From Pseudarthrobacter psychrotolerans (GTDB taxonomy: Bacteria; Actinomycetota; Actinomycetes; Actinomycetales; Micrococcaceae), in NCBI RefSeq assembly GCF_009911795.1, contig NZ_CP047898.1, forward strand, positions 248,001-312,000: a DNA stretch of 64,000 nucleotides, read 5' to 3'. Each line of letters starts with the position of its first letter. Positions within the stretch are counted from its first letter, which is position 1. Shown here piece after piece: positions 23,605-33,345 of this stretch. The notes beneath the pieces were generated by a model. That model did no database searches and was not told the DNA's origin. It saw only the letters and a program-made list of their open reading frames with translations. The position numbers were made by a program, and so were the translations under genes.

Positions 23605-25094
23605 GCGCCACCATGATCAAGGAATTCAGGCTCCCGGACCTCGGCGAAGGCCTCACTGAATCCGAAATCCTCAGCTGGAAAGTGGCCGTAGGGGACACCG
23701 TGGCCCTGAACCAGGTCATCGCCGAGGTGGAAACCGCAAAGGCCGTGGTGGAGCTGCCGTCACCCTTCGCGGGCGTGATCACTGCCCTCCATGAAGAGCC
23801 CGGAACAATCGTGGAGGTCGGCAAGCCGATTGTCTCCTTCGAGGTAGCGGACGACGGCGGCGCCTCGCCTTCCGGGGCTACGCCCGGCGGGGCGGCCACT
23901 GCTGTGGCGGGCGCCGCGAAACGCGAGCCGAACCTGGTGGGCTACGGCGCCGTCGTCGAAAGCTCCGGCCGTCCCGCCCGCCAGGCCCGCAACTTCACAA
24001 CCCCGGTGGCTGAGCCTGCTCGTGGCCCGGTGGTTGAGCCTGGGGCCACGACCGCAGGGTTCCCTGACCGAGCTCGCGAGGTTAGGGAGCGGGTGGGGGG
24101 CGAAACGCTGCCTGTCGAAACCGAGCCGGTCGAAACGCGGCCTGTGGAAACTCTGCCCGTCGAAACCAGGTCCGCCGACACCGCTGAGCGCCCACGCTCC
24201 ACGCCGCCGGTCCGGAAACTGGCCAAAGACCTCGGCGTCGAGCTGGCCGCGGTCGCGGGCACCGGAGCCGGCGGATTGATCACGCGGGAGGATGTCCGGA
24301 ATTTTGTCGGCGGCGGGGAACTGCCGGCGCCGGCGCGCCATCTTTCCGCTGTATCGGACACGGCTTCCCGAGCGGGACTGGCAGTACAGGGCGGGCGGGA
24401 AGTCCGTACGCCCATCAAGGGGGTCCGCAAGTTCACGGCGGCCGCGATGGTGGCGAGCGCTTTCACGGCTCCCCATGCGACGGAATTCCTCACGGTGGAT
24501 GTCACGCCCACCATGGACCTGCTCGCCAAGCTGAAGGCGAGCCGGGCCTTTTCCGGCTATAAGCTCACACCGCTGACGCTGGTGGCCAAGGCTGTGCTGA
24601 TCGCGCTGCGGCGGAACCCGTCGCTGAATTCGCGGTGGGAGGAGGCAAGCCAGGAGATCGTGCAGTTCAACTATGTGAACCTGGGCATCGCGGCCGCGAC
24701 TCCCCGCGGGCTCACCGTGCCGAACATCAAGGACGCGGATGCCCTGTCGCTGATGGAACTCTCCGAAGCCCTGACGGGGCTAACGGAGACGGCGCGGGCC
24801 GGCAAGACTGCCCCGGCCGACCTGTCCGGCGGCACTATCTCCATCACCAACATCGGGGTCTTCGGCATCGATGCGGGCACGCCCATCCTGAACCCCGGCG
24901 AGGCCGCCATCCTGGCCATGGGGGCCGTGCGGAAGATGCCGTGGGAATTCCAAGATGAGGTGGCCCTGCGCCAGGTCATGACGCTGAGCCTGTCCTTTGA
25001 TCACCGCCTGGTGGATGGGGAGCAGGGCTCGCGGTTCCTCGCCGATGTTGGCGCCATCCTGGCTGAACCCGGCATGGTGCTCACGATGGTCTAG
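23601..25094 (+). CDS. bkdC: Dihydrolipoamide acyltransferase (E2) of branched-chain 2-oxo-acid dehydrogenase
   Basis: This 497-residue E2 core has an N-terminal lipoyl domain (residues about 4-78) with lipoylated Lys47 in VETAKAVVE. An unusually repetitive linker (about residues 130-200, with PVVEPG and PVET repeats) follows. The E1/E3-binding domain is PPVRKLAKDLGVELAAVAGTG...ITREDV. The catalytic domain carries His468 and Asp472 in DHRLVDG. It transfers the branched acyl group to CoA. The E3 subunit is not in this window. The linker DNA looks derived from the genome's intergenic repeat (listed separately). It overlaps E1 beta by four bases. Confidence 0.93.
   Translation: MSATMIKEFRLPDLGEGLTESEILSWKVAVGDTVALNQVIAEVETAKAVVELPSPFAGVITALHEEPGTIVEVGKPIVSFEVADDGGASPSGATPGGAATAVAGAAKREPNLVGYGAVVESSGRPARQARNFTTPVAEPARGPVVEPGATTAGFPDRAREVRERVGGETLPVETEPVETRPVETLPVETRSADTAERPRSTPPVRKLAKDLGVELAAVAGTGAGGLITREDVRNFVGGGELPAPARHLSAVSDTASRAGLAVQGGREVRTPIKGVRKFTAAAMVASAFTAPHATEFLTVDVTPTMDLLAKLKASRAFSGYKLTPLTLVAKAVLIALRRNPSLNSRWEEASQEIVQFNYVNLGIAAATPRGLTVPNIKDADALSLMELSEALTGLTETARAGKTAPADLSGGTISITNIGVFGIDAGTPILNPGEAAILAMGAVRKMPWEFQDEVALRQVMTLSLSFDHRLVDGEQGSRFLADVGAILAEPGMVLTMV
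24003..24180. repeat. Intergenic-repeat-like DNA inside the E2 linker
   Basis: The stretch contains GGTGGCTGAGCCTG (24005-24018), CCCGGTGGTTGAGCCTG (24026-24042), a palindrome-like TCCCTGACC...GGTTAGGGA (24061-24088) and several GTCGAAAC copies. These resemble the free-standing repeat at 31168-31198 and Arthrobacter intergenic repeats known to me. Here they are translated in frame as a Val/Glu/Pro/Thr-rich linker. Confidence 0.6.
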
Positions 25095-25221
25095 GGGCGG
25101 AAAACCTGCCGGACCTCCACGCCCCGGCCGGCCTGACCGGTCGGGGCCTGCGCAACTCCGGGCCTGCGCAACGTCATGGCAGCTCGTGTGTCCAGACACC
25201 CGTGACGGACCGCACTCGTGG

Positions 25222-25989
25222 TCAGGAAGCCTGGGGAACGTCCACCGTGAGCGCCGCCAGCGCCATGCTCTCGAGAAGCGGCCGGGCCGTTTTGGGCGCG
25301 ATCTTGCGTCCGTGGTTTCGCACCGAGTGCGGCGTGGAGTTGATCAGGCCGAACGTGGCGTGGGCCCGCATCCGCAGTTCGGCGGCGTCGGTGCCCGGAT
25401 GCAGCAGCGCCAGGACCTCCACCCAAATCTCCACGTAGTTCCGCTGCAGCGCCCGTACCTCGGACTGGTCCTTCTGGCTGAGGTTGCTGAAATCCCGGTC
25501 CTGCACTCGGATCACGTCGGGCTTGCCCAGCGCAAACTCCACTTGGAACCCCACCAGCCTGCGGAGAGCTGCGGGGGGGTCCGTGGTCTCGGCCACGACG
25601 CGCCGGCCGCCCTCGAGCAGCTCGCGGCTGACGGTCAGCAGCAGATCTCCCAACACCGCCTGCTTGCCCTGGAAGTGGCGATAGACGGCCGGGCCGCTGA
25701 CGCCGGCTGCGGCGCCCAGGTCTTCCAGCGATACGCGGTTGAACCCGTGCAGGGCGAAGAGGGTCGCGGCGGCGGCGAGCAGGGCCTGGCGGCGGCTCTC
25801 CTTCGCCTGGCTCCGTGGCGTTCCCGGGGCTGTTTGCGCCTTGCTGCGGGGCGTTCCGGCAATGGACTGCGTTGCCGAGGGAGCCCGCGTTGCCGAGGGA
25901 GCCCGCGTAGCTGAATCGGCCCGCGTTGCTGAACCGGGCTGGGCCGCCAGGGCCGGTGTGGACGGCTTGACCGGTCGGGTGGTGGGCAC
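25222..25989 (-). CDS. TetR-family regulator of the leucine catabolic operon
   Basis: This 255-residue protein has a disordered N-terminus of about 65 residues made of SATRAP-type repeats. The TetR helix-turn-helix follows ([45 protein letters not shown], about residues 70-115), then a helical ligand-binding domain. The GTG at 25989 has AGGAGG 7 nt upstream. It is divergent from the carboxylase operon, and a symmetric 42-bp element lies between them. By analogy it represses the operon until a CoA ester or related inducer binds; the ligand is not predictable. Confidence 0.87.
   Translation of the reverse strand: MPTTRPVKPSTPALAAQPGSATRADSATRAPSATRAPSATQSIAGTPRSKAQTAPGTPRSQAKESRRQALLAAAATLFALHGFNRVSLEDLGAAAGVSGPAVYRHFQGKQAVLGDLLLTVSRELLEGGRRVVAETTDPPAALRRLVGFQVEFALGKPDVIRVQDRDFSNLSQKDQSEVRALQRNYVEIWVEVLALLHPGTDAAELRMRAHATFGLINSTPHSVRNHGRKIAPKTARPLLESMALAALTVDVPQAS
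25871..25942 (-). repeat. Four 18-bp tandem repeats in the TetR N-terminus
   Basis: Units begin at 25871, 25889, 25907 and 25925. The first two are identical (GTTGCCGAGGGAGCCCGC); the other two are diverged. In the encoded protein each unit gives six residues of the SATRAP type. The repeat lies in a disordered tail ahead of the DNA-binding domain and is a plausible site of length variation. Confidence 0.75.
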
Positions 25990-26046
25990 GCTTTTCCTCC
26001 TAGGACCAGCAAATTCTAGCAACGTCCCGTTGTGTTGGACATCACA

Positions 26047-26088
26047 GTTAATAAAGACTAACCTGAATTCCAGTTATAAAGCATTAAC
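26047..26088. promoter_or_regulatory. 42-bp symmetric operator candidate between TetR and accD1
   Basis: Outer arms GTTAAT (26047-26052) and ATTAAC (26083-26088) and an inner near-palindrome AACCTGAATTCCAGTT (26060-26075) share exactly the same symmetry axis between 26067 and 26068. Overall 13 of 21 half-site positions match. The element sits in AT-richer DNA between two divergent genes, overlapping where promoters would lie. A TetR dimer or pair of dimers is the obvious ligand. Confidence 0.65.
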
Positions 26089-26158
26089 CGAGCTGGCTTT
26101 TTGCAGCTCTCGCCGGAGCCTTGGTGGCTTTCAAAAAAAAGATGAACGGACGCCGTCG

Positions 26159-27766
26159 ATGGAGACCCTCGCCAGCCGGCTTGATGCCGCAAGTGACGTG
26201 TTTGCTGCAAACAACGCTGCGCAGGTCGCGCTAGCCGCCGAGCTCCGGACCAGGCTGGCCGACGCCGCGTTGGGCGGGCCGGAAAAGTCGCGGGAGCGCC
26301 ACCTGGGCCGCGGCAAGCTGCTGCCGCGCGAACGGATCGACCGGCTGCTGGATGACGGCAGCCCTTTCCTGGAGATCGCGCCGCTGGCGGCTAACGGCAT
26401 GTACAACAACGAGTCGCCCGGTGCCGGGGTCATCGCCGGGATCGGCCTGGTCCACGGACGCAAGGTCCTGGTGATCTCCAACGACGCCACCGTCAAGGGC
26501 GGCACGTACTATCCGATGACGGTGAAGAAGCACCTTCGCGCCCAGGAGATCGCGCTGGAGAACAGGCTGCCGTGCATCTACCTGGTGGATTCGGGCGGGG
26601 CCTTCCTTCCGAAGCAGGACGAGGTGTTCCCGGACAGGGAGCATTTTGGCCGGATCTTCTTCAACCAGGCGAAAATGTCTGCCGCGAAGATCCCGCAGAT
26701 TGCTTCGGTGATGGGTTCCTGCACGGCCGGCGGCGCGTACGTTCCGGCGATGAGCGACGAGACCGTGATCGTCAGGAACCAGGGCACCATCTTCCTGGGC
26801 GGGCCGCCGCTGGTGAAAGCGGCCATCGGTGAAATCGTTACCGCGGAGGAGCTCGGCGGCGGCGACGTCCACTCGAGGATTTCCGGGGTCACGGACCATC
26901 TGGCTGAGAACGACGAACACGCCCTGCAGATCGTCCGCGACATCGTGGCCACCTTGCCGAAGCCGGCTGCCCCCGCGTGGGATGTGGACGCCGTCGTCGA
27001 ACCCGTCGCGGACCCGGAGGAGTTGTACGGTGCCGTGCCCACGGACGTCAACGCGCAATACGACGTCCATGAGGTCATTGCCCGGCTGGTGGACGGCAGC
27101 AGGTTCCATGAGTTCAAGAAGGAGTACGGCACCACACTGGTCACCGGTTTCGCCAGGCTGCACGGGCACCCGGTGGGGATCGTGGCCAACAACGGCGTGC
27201 TCTTCAGCGAGTCCTCGCTCAAAGGCGCACACTTCATCGAGCTGTGCGACCAGCGCGGAATTCCGCTGGTCTTCCTGCAGAACATTTCCGGGTTCATGGT
27301 GGGCAAGGACTCGGAACAGGGCGGCATCGCCAAGAACGGCGCCAAGATGGTCACTGCGGTAGCGACGGCCAGGGTGCCCAAGTTGACCGTCGTGATCGGC
27401 GGGTCCTTCGGGGCGGGCAACTACTCCATGTGCGGGCGGGCGTATTCACCGCGGTTTCTCTGGATGTGGCCCGCCAGCCGGATCTCCGTGATGGGCGGCA
27501 ACCAGGCGTCCAGCGTCCTGGCCACCGTCAAGCGTGACCAGTACGAAGCGGCCGGCCAGGAATGGTCCGCCGAAGACGAGGAAGCCTTCAAAGCCCCGAT
27601 CAAACAGCAATACGAGGACCAGGGCAGCCCGTACTACTCCACCGCGCGCCTCTGGGACGACGGCGTGATCGACCCCGCCGATACCCGCACCGTCCTGGGA
27701 CTGGCGCTCGACGTCGTCTCCCGCACCCCGCTGCCGGAGACCTCCTTCGGCCTTTTCCGGATGTGA
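26159..27766 (+). CDS. accD1: Acyl-CoA carboxylase beta (carboxyltransferase), methylcrotonyl-CoA type
   Basis: This 535-residue carboxyltransferase subunit transfers CO2 from biotin to an acyl-CoA, here most likely 3-methylcrotonyl-CoA in leucine breakdown. Visible signatures include the N-terminal [57 protein letters not shown] and, in the C-terminal half, [20 protein letters not shown] and [18 protein letters not shown]. The length fits MCC beta rather than acetyl-CoA carboxylase. The start ATG at 26159 gives the expected N-terminus, although no strong ribosome binding site is visible. It is followed 7 nt later by the biotin-bearing alpha subunit. Confidence 0.92.
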   Translation: METLASRLDAASDVFAANNAAQVALAAELRTRLADAALGGPEKSRERHLGRGKLLPRERIDRLLDDGSPFLEIAPLAANGMYNNESPGAGVIAGIGLVHGRKVLVISNDATVKGGTYYPMTVKKHLRAQEIALENRLPCIYLVDSGGAFLPKQDEVFPDREHFGRIFFNQAKMSAAKIPQIASVMGSCTAGGAYVPAMSDETVIVRNQGTIFLGGPPLVKAAIGEIVTAEELGGGDVHSRISGVTDHLAENDEHALQIVRDIVATLPKPAAPAWDVDAVVEPVADPEELYGAVPTDVNAQYDVHEVIARLVDGSRFHEFKKEYGTTLVTGFARLHGHPVGIVANNGVLFSESSLKGAHFIELCDQRGIPLVFLQNISGFMVGKDSEQGGIAKNGAKMVTAVATARVPKLTVVIGGSFGAGNYSMCGRAYSPRFLWMWPASRISVMGGNQASSVLATVKRDQYEAAGQEWSAEDEEAFKAPIKQQYEDQGSPYYSTARLWDDGVIDPADTRTVLGLALDVVSRTPLPETSFGLFRM

Positions 27767-27773
27767 GCCAGCC

Positions 27774-29981
27774 ATGACCGTTTCCTCGCCCGCTCCTGCC
27801 GCAACCCGGCAGCAGCCCCTGTTCAACACCGTGCTTGTCGCCAACCGCGGCGAGATCGCCTGCCGTGTCATCCGCACCCTGCGTGCCTTGGGCATCCGTT
27901 CCGTAGCTGTCTACAGCGACGCCGACGCCGGGGCCCGGCACGTACGCGACGCTGACACTGCCGTGCGGATCGGCCCTGCCGCTGCCGCAGAGAGCTACCT
28001 CAAGATTGAGGCGATCATCCAGGCCTGCCGCGACACCGGCGCGGAGGCCGTCCACCCCGGCTACGGCTTCCTCAGCGAGAACGTCGATTTTGCCCGCGCC
28101 CTCGAAGCCGCCGGCATCACCTTCATCGGCCCCGGCGTCGAGTCCCTGAACGTCATGGGTGACAAAATCCGGTCTAAGAACCACGTGGCCGGTTACGGAG
28201 TACCGGTGGTGCCGGGCATCGCCGAACCGGGCATGACTGACGCGCAGCTGATCGAGGCCGCGGACGCCGTCGGATTCCCACTGCTCATCAAACCGTCCGC
28301 CGGCGGCGGCGGCAAGGGCATGCACATTGTGGAACGGGCCGCGGACCTGCGCGCCACCGTGGAAACCGCCCGGCGCGTCGCCGCCAGTGCCTTCGGCGAC
28401 GACACCCTCTTCCTGGAACGGCTGGTCCGCAGGCCCCGACACATCGAAGTCCAGATCCTGGCCGACAACCATGGCAACGTCATCCATCTGGGGGAGCGCG
28501 AGTGCTCGCTGCAGCGCCGCCACCAGAAAGTCATTGAGGAAGCGCCGTCGCCGCTGCTTGAGTCATTGCACGACGGCGGCGCCACCCGGGCACGTATCGG
28601 CGAGGCCGCCTGCCAGGCGGCCCGGAGCGTCCACTACAGCGGCGCGGGAACCGTGGAGTTCCTGGTCTCCGACGAGGCCCCGGACGAGTTCTTCTTTATG
28701 GAAATGAATACCCGTCTCCAGGTGGAGCACCCGGTCACCGAAATGGTCACCGGCGTCGACCTGGTCGAATGGCAGGTGCGGATCGCCGCCGGCGAGGAAC
28801 TGACCGTCCGCCAGGCCGACGTCGCGCTTAACGGGCACGCCGTCGAAGCCCGCGTCTACGCGGAAATCCCGGAGCGGAACTTCATGCCGTCCACCGGGAC
28901 GGTGCTCCTGCTGGACGAAATGCCCGGTCACGGAGCCGGCAGGATCCGCGTGGACTCGGCCCTGCTGGAGGGCCTGGAGATCTCGTCCAGCTACGATCCC
29001 ATGATTTCCAAGGTCATCGCGTGGGGCCCGGACCGCACCGTTGCCCTGGACACCCTGGACGCGGCGCTCGCCGGGTATACCGCGCTTGGCATTGACACGA
29101 ATGTTGAGTACCTGCGCCTGCTGATCAACGACCCCGACGTCCGCGCCGGGCGGCTCGACACCGGCCTGATCGAGCGCAGGATGCCGGACTTCGCGTTCCG
29201 GCGGATTGGCGACGCCGAACTGGTCGCGGCAGCCCTTTACGCGGTTGTGAGCGGGGAACCGGACGGCGCGGTGACACCCTCCGGTCCCTGGCAGGCCAGC
29301 AACGGCTGGCGGATCGGAGCGCCGGCGCCCCGGCGGATCAGCCTGGGAACGCCCGACGGCGGCATCGCAACAGTGAGCGTCACGGGCCAAGCGGCCGGCG
29401 GCCCGGTCCAGGTCCGCGTCGGCGAGGGCCCGTGGCGTACGGCTTCGTTGCGCTTTTCCAGGCGCCACCATGCGGAGGTGACCCTCGATGGCGAAGCCAC
29501 GGAGTACTCGCTGGCCCCGGGGTCGAGGGGTCCCGGCATCCCGGGCCCGAGCAACCCGGCCTCGGGCGGCCCCACGGAACTGTTCCTCGGCAACGCAGGC
29601 TGGTCCTGCCGGCTGGAGGTGCTGACCCGGGAGTCACGGCTCGTCCGGGTGCTCGCCTCGATCCATCTTGAGGAAGGCACCGCGGACCCCGAGGTCCGCT
29701 CGCCCATGCCCGGCACGGTGGTGTCCGTGGCCGTCAGCAACGGCGACACCGTGGAAGCGGGCCAGGTCCTGCTCTCCGTGGAAGCCATGAAGATGGAACA
29801 CCAGCTCGTGGCAGAGGTCGCCGGCACGGTCCACATCAGCGTCAGGGCCGGTCAGCCGGTCAAAGCGGCCCAGGTGCTGGCCACCATCCACCCTTCACTC
29901 ACGGATTCAAACGCAGATTCACCCGCGGATTCACCTCAGGATTCCAACACGGAGTCGGACAATACAGGCAAGGGAGCCTAG
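27774..29981 (+). CDS. accA1: Acyl-CoA carboxylase alpha: biotin carboxylase and biotin carrier
   Basis: This 735-residue biotin-dependent subunit begins with biotin carboxylase motifs (VLVANRGEIACRVIRT near residue 20, HPGYGFLSEN, KPSAGGGGKGMHIV for ATP binding, MEMNTRLQVEHPVTEM). A less conserved middle (about residues 480-620) leads to a C-terminal biotinyl domain with Lys673 in EAMKMEHQL. It carboxylates its own biotin for the beta subunit encoded upstream. The C-terminus ends with a Ser/Asp/Asn-rich tail made of short repeats. It lies 2 bases before the acyl-CoA dehydrogenase start region. Confidence 0.93.
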   Translation: MTVSSPAPAATRQQPLFNTVLVANRGEIACRVIRTLRALGIRSVAVYSDADAGARHVRDADTAVRIGPAAAAESYLKIEAIIQACRDTGAEAVHPGYGFLSENVDFARALEAAGITFIGPGVESLNVMGDKIRSKNHVAGYGVPVVPGIAEPGMTDAQLIEAADAVGFPLLIKPSAGGGGKGMHIVERAADLRATVETARRVAASAFGDDTLFLERLVRRPRHIEVQILADNHGNVIHLGERECSLQRRHQKVIEEAPSPLLESLHDGGATRARIGEAACQAARSVHYSGAGTVEFLVSDEAPDEFFFMEMNTRLQVEHPVTEMVTGVDLVEWQVRIAAGEELTVRQADVALNGHAVEARVYAEIPERNFMPSTGTVLLLDEMPGHGAGRIRVDSALLEGLEISSSYDPMISKVIAWGPDRTVALDTLDAALAGYTALGIDTNVEYLRLLINDPDVRAGRLDTGLIERRMPDFAFRRIGDAELVAAALYAVVSGEPDGAVTPSGPWQASNGWRIGAPAPRRISLGTPDGGIATVSVTGQAAGGPVQVRVGEGPWRTASLRFSRRHHAEVTLDGEATEYSLAPGSRGPGIPGPSNPASGGPTELFLGNAGWSCRLEVLTRESRLVRVLASIHLEEGTADPEVRSPMPGTVVSVAVSNGDTVEAGQVLLSVEAMKMEHQLVAEVAGTVHISVRAGQPVKAAQVLATIHPSLTDSNADSPADSPQDSNTESDNTGKGA

Positions 29982-29983
29982 CC

Positions 29984-31147
29984 ATGGCAGATTTTGAACT
30001 CAGCGAGGAATACCAGGACCTCAGCGACACCGTCCGGGATTTCGCGGACAACGTGGTGGCGCCGGTCTCTGCGAAGCACGACGAGGAGCACAGCTTCCCG
30101 TACGAAGTGGTGTCGCAGATGGCAGACATGGGCCTGTTCGGGCTTCCCTTCCCGGAGGAGCGCGGCGGGATGGGCGGGGACTACTTCGCCCTGGCACTCG
30201 CCCTCGAGCAGCTTGGCCGGGTGGACCAGTCCGTGGCCATCACGCTGGAGGCAGGGGTTTCCCTCGGCGCGATGCCGGTGTACCGTTTCGGCACCGAGGC
30301 CCAGAAGGAGGAGTGGCTCCCGCTGCTGGCCTCGGGCAAGGCGCTCGCCGGCTTTGGACTGACGGAGCCGGAAGCCGGCTCGGACGCCGGCGGCACCAAG
30401 ACCCACGCCCACCGCGAGAATGGCGACTGGGTTATTAACGGCAACAAGGAATTCATCACGAACTCCGGCACCGACATCACGCGTCTGGTCACGGTCACCG
30501 CGGTGACGGGCCAGAAGGAACGCAAGGACGGCAGCCTGAAGAAGGAGATTTCCACCATCCTGGTGCCCACCAGCACGCCAGGATTCAAGGCGGAGAAGGC
30601 CTATAACAAGGTGGGCTGGAACGCCTCGGATACGCATCCGCTCACGCTGAAGGATGTCCGGGTTCCGGAGGCGAACCTTCTGGGCGCGGAGGGCCGCGGC
30701 TACGCGAATTTCCTGTCCATCCTGGACGAGGGCCGGATCGCCATCGCTGCACTGGCCACGGGGGCGGCGCAGGGCTGTGTTGATCTTTCGGTGAAATATG
30801 CCAAGGAACGCAGCGCGTTCGGCCACCACATCGGCAAGTACCAGGCCATCTCGTTCAAGATCGCACGCATGCAGGCCCGGGCGCACACGGCCCGCTTGGC
30901 CTACTACGACGCCGCATCCAGGATGCTGGCCGGGAAGCCGTTCAAGACGCAGGCCGCCATCGCTAAGATGGTCGCAGGCGAGGCGGCCATGGACAACGCG
31001 CGGGATGCCACCCAGGTATTCGGCGGCTATGGCTTCATCAACGAATTCACCGTGGCACGCCACTACCGCGACTCCAAGATCCTTGAAGTCGGCGAAGGCA
31101 CCACGGAGGTCCAGCTGATGCTCATCGCCCGCGAACTCGGACTGTAA
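29984..31147 (+). CDS. Acyl-CoA dehydrogenase (isovaleryl-CoA dehydrogenase role)
   Basis: This 387-residue flavoenzyme has the family length and the signatures [15 protein letters not shown] (about residues 122-136), FITNSGTD, and the C-terminal [39 protein letters not shown]. The glutamate in VGEGTTE corresponds to the family's late acidic region. In context between carboxylase and CoA-transferase genes it most likely oxidises isovaleryl-CoA to 3-methylcrotonyl-CoA, the carboxylase substrate. The corresponding M. tuberculosis gene is fadE19 (Rv2500c). The ATG at 29984 follows the carboxylase stop by two bases. Confidence 0.92.
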   Translation: MADFELSEEYQDLSDTVRDFADNVVAPVSAKHDEEHSFPYEVVSQMADMGLFGLPFPEERGGMGGDYFALALALEQLGRVDQSVAITLEAGVSLGAMPVYRFGTEAQKEEWLPLLASGKALAGFGLTEPEAGSDAGGTKTHAHRENGDWVINGNKEFITNSGTDITRLVTVTAVTGQKERKDGSLKKEISTILVPTSTPGFKAEKAYNKVGWNASDTHPLTLKDVRVPEANLLGAEGRGYANFLSILDEGRIAIAALATGAAQGCVDLSVKYAKERSAFGHHIGKYQAISFKIARMQARAHTARLAYYDAASRMLAGKPFKTQAAIAKMVAGEAAMDNARDATQVFGGYGFINEFTVARHYRDSKILEVGEGTTEVQLMLIARELGL

Positions 31148-31167
31148 CAAGCCCGCTGGTCGGGATT

Positions 31168-31198
31168 GCCACCCGGTGGTCGAGCCTGTCGAGACCCT
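31168..31198. repeat. Intergenic GGTGGTCGAGCCTGTCGAGACC repeat copy
   Basis: This short element, with core GGTGGTCGAGCCTGTCGA (31174-31191), lies between the acyl-CoA dehydrogenase and scoA. It contains the GTCGAG...GTCGAGAC pattern found repeatedly between genes in Arthrobacter-type genomes. Related sequence occurs inside the E2 linker. Its role is unknown. Confidence 0.65.
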
Positions 31199-31212
31199 TG
31201 AAAGGACCAACG

Positions 31213-32007
31213 ATGATCAACAAGGTTGTTGCCAGCGCCGAGGAAGCCATCGCGGACATTCCCGACGGCGCGTCCCTCGCGGTGGGAGGGTTCGGCCTCT
31301 GTGGAATCCCCGTCGCCCTGATCGATGCCCTGCACCGGCACGGCAGCAAGGACCTCGAAACGGTGAGCAACAACTGCGGTGTGGACGACTGGGGGCTCGG
31401 CGTCCTGCTCCGTGACGGCAGGATCCGGCGGACCGTCAGTTCCTACGTCGGTGAGAACAAGGAGTTCGCGCGCCAGTACCTCTCCGGTGAACTTGAGGTG
31501 GTGCTGACCCCGCAGGGAACGCTTGCGGAGAAGCTCCGTGCCGGCGGCGCCGGGATCCCCGCGTTCTACACCAAGGCGGGGGTCGGCACGCAGGTGTCCG
31601 ACGGCGGCCTGCCGCAGAAGTACGACGCCGACGGCGGCATCGCCATCGCCTCTTCCCCGAAGGAAGTGCGGACGTTCAATGAAGTGGACTATGTCCTCGA
31701 GGAATCCCTGACCCCCGACTTCGGACTGGTCCACGCCTGGAAAGGCGACCGGCACGGCAACCTGGTCTTCCACGCCACCGCCATGAACTTCAACCCGCTC
31801 TGCGCCATGGCGGGAAGAATCACCATCGCCGAGGTGGAGGAGCTGGTGGAACCGGGGGAACTGGATCCGGAGCACGTCCATACGCCCGGCATTTTTGTCC
31901 AGCGGGTGGTGGTTGTACCGGCCGGTGAGAAGCGGATCGAAAAGCGGACCGTTGCCCTTGCACAGGCTGCCGGAACCGAGAGCGCAACCGAACAGGCAGG
32001 AGCGTAG
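31213..32007 (+). CDS. scoA: 3-oxoacid CoA-transferase subunit A
   Basis: This 264-residue subunit of succinyl-CoA:3-ketoacid CoA-transferase activates acetoacetate, the end product of leucine breakdown. Motifs are [17 protein letters not shown] (residues about 27-43), [49 protein letters not shown] and [16 protein letters not shown]. The ATG at 31213 has GAAAGGA 8 nt upstream; an in-frame codon at 31198 lies in the repeat and is unlikely. Subunit B begins 2 nt after its stop. Confidence 0.92.
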   Translation: MINKVVASAEEAIADIPDGASLAVGGFGLCGIPVALIDALHRHGSKDLETVSNNCGVDDWGLGVLLRDGRIRRTVSSYVGENKEFARQYLSGELEVVLTPQGTLAEKLRAGGAGIPAFYTKAGVGTQVSDGGLPQKYDADGGIAIASSPKEVRTFNEVDYVLEESLTPDFGLVHAWKGDRHGNLVFHATAMNFNPLCAMAGRITIAEVEELVEPGELDPEHVHTPGIFVQRVVVVPAGEKRIEKRTVALAQAAGTESATEQAGA

Positions 32008-32009
32008 CC

Positions 32010-32776
32010 ATGGAGTCCAACAGCACGCAGGGAGCGCCTCCCCGTCCCGAAGCCGTCCGGCCGGAATACCGGCGTGCCGCCGTCGGCCATCCGGAAGGCA
32101 CCAATCCGGAAGCCAAGGGGTGGACCCGCAACGAACTGGCCGCCCGGGTGGCCCAGGAGCTCAGCAACGGGCAGTACGTCAACCTGGGCATCGGCATGCC
32201 CACGCTCATTCCCAACTACATCCCGGCAGGCGTGGAGGTGGTGCTGCACTCGGAGAACGGGATCCTGGGCGTGGGGCCGTACCCCAGCGAGGACGCAGTC
32301 GATCCTGACCTCATCAACGCCGGCAAGGAAACCGTCACGGTCAACAAGGGAGCAGCGTTCTTCGACTCCGCCTCGTCGTTCGGCATGATCCGCGGCGGGC
32401 ATGTGGATGTGGCCGTGCTCGGCGCCATGGAAGTGGCGCAGAACGGGGACCTGGCCAACTGGATGATCCCGGGGAAGATGGTCAAAGGCATGGGCGGGCC
32501 ATGGACCTGGTTTTCGGCGCCAAGAAGGTGATCGTGATGATGGAACACGTGGACCGCAACGGCAACCCGAAGATTGTGGAGAACTGCTCGCTGCCGCTGA
32601 CCGGCAGGGCGTGTGTGGACCGGATCATCACCGACCTCGCCGTGATCGACGTCGTCACCGAAGGCGGGCGGTCCCGGCTGGTGCTCCGCGAGCTGGCCCC
32701 CAACGTGTCCGTGGAGGATGTGGCGGCGGCCACCGGCGCCGAACTGTTCGAAGAGGACCAGGAGCTCACCGTATGA
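32010..32776 (+). CDS. scoB: 3-oxoacid CoA-transferase subunit B (apparent frameshift)
   Basis: The first part, to about 32495, reads [32 protein letters not shown] and [13 protein letters not shown], with the catalytic Glu in SENG, up to MVKGMGG. The rest continues in another frame as [18 protein letters not shown] to the end. One extra G in the GGG run at 32496-32498 gives [17 protein letters not shown], the normal family sequence, and a single frame of 255 residues. I judge the lesion a likely sequence error. As subunit B it forms the active site with ScoA. Its TGA overlaps the MaoC ATG by four bases. Confidence 0.85.
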
Positions 32777-33345
32777 CGGCGGACAATCCGCGGGTCATTG
32801 AACAGCGCGGCCTGTACTTTGACGAGCTCGACGAAGGCGTTGTCTACGCGCACCGGCCGGGACGCACCGTGACCGAGGCGGACAACGTCCTGTTCACCAC
32901 CCTGACCATGAACACCCAGGCCCTGCACCTTGACGCCGCGTGGAGCGCAGGGCAGCCGTTCGGCCAGCGGCTGGTCAACTCCATGTTCACGCTGTCTACT
33001 GTGGTGGGGCAGTCCGTATCCCAGCTGACCCAGGGCACAATCATCGCCCAGTTGGGCCTGACCGACGTTTCCTTCCCGCACCCGCTGTATCACGGGGACA
33101 CGCTCTATACCGAGACGGTGATCACCGGGAAAAGGCTTTCGGAGTCGCGTCCCGGCCAGGGGATCGTGACCATGCAGCACACGGGAAAAAACCAGGACGG
33201 CACTGTGGTGGCGCTGGCCACGCGGAGCTGCCTGATGTGGACCCGGGACGCCCATGCGGCACAGTCTTCCGGACAACAGGCGCAGCCTGCAGGAGCTGAA
33301 AAGGGGAGCCGTCAGGGCCCCGAAAAGGGGACAATGTCCCTATGA
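32773..33345 (+). CDS. MaoC-type enoyl-CoA hydratase
   Basis: This 190-residue hot-dog-fold hydratase has [24 protein letters not shown] (residues about 35-58), which contains the family's conserved Asp and Asn/His positions, [30 protein letters not shown] and RSCLMW near the end. By locus similarity to Rv2499c it probably hydrates methylglutaconyl-CoA (leucine) and perhaps itaconyl-CoA. The ATG at 32773 overlaps the ScoB stop; its own stop overlaps the lyase start. The C-terminus has a Gln/Gly/Ala-rich tail. Confidence 0.87.
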   Translation: MTADNPRVIEQRGLYFDELDEGVVYAHRPGRTVTEADNVLFTTLTMNTQALHLDAAWSAGQPFGQRLVNSMFTLSTVVGQSVSQLTQGTIIAQLGLTDVSFPHPLYHGDTLYTETVITGKRLSESRPGQGIVTMQHTGKNQDGTVVALATRSCLMWTRDAHAAQSSGQQAQPAGAEKGSRQGPEKGTMSL

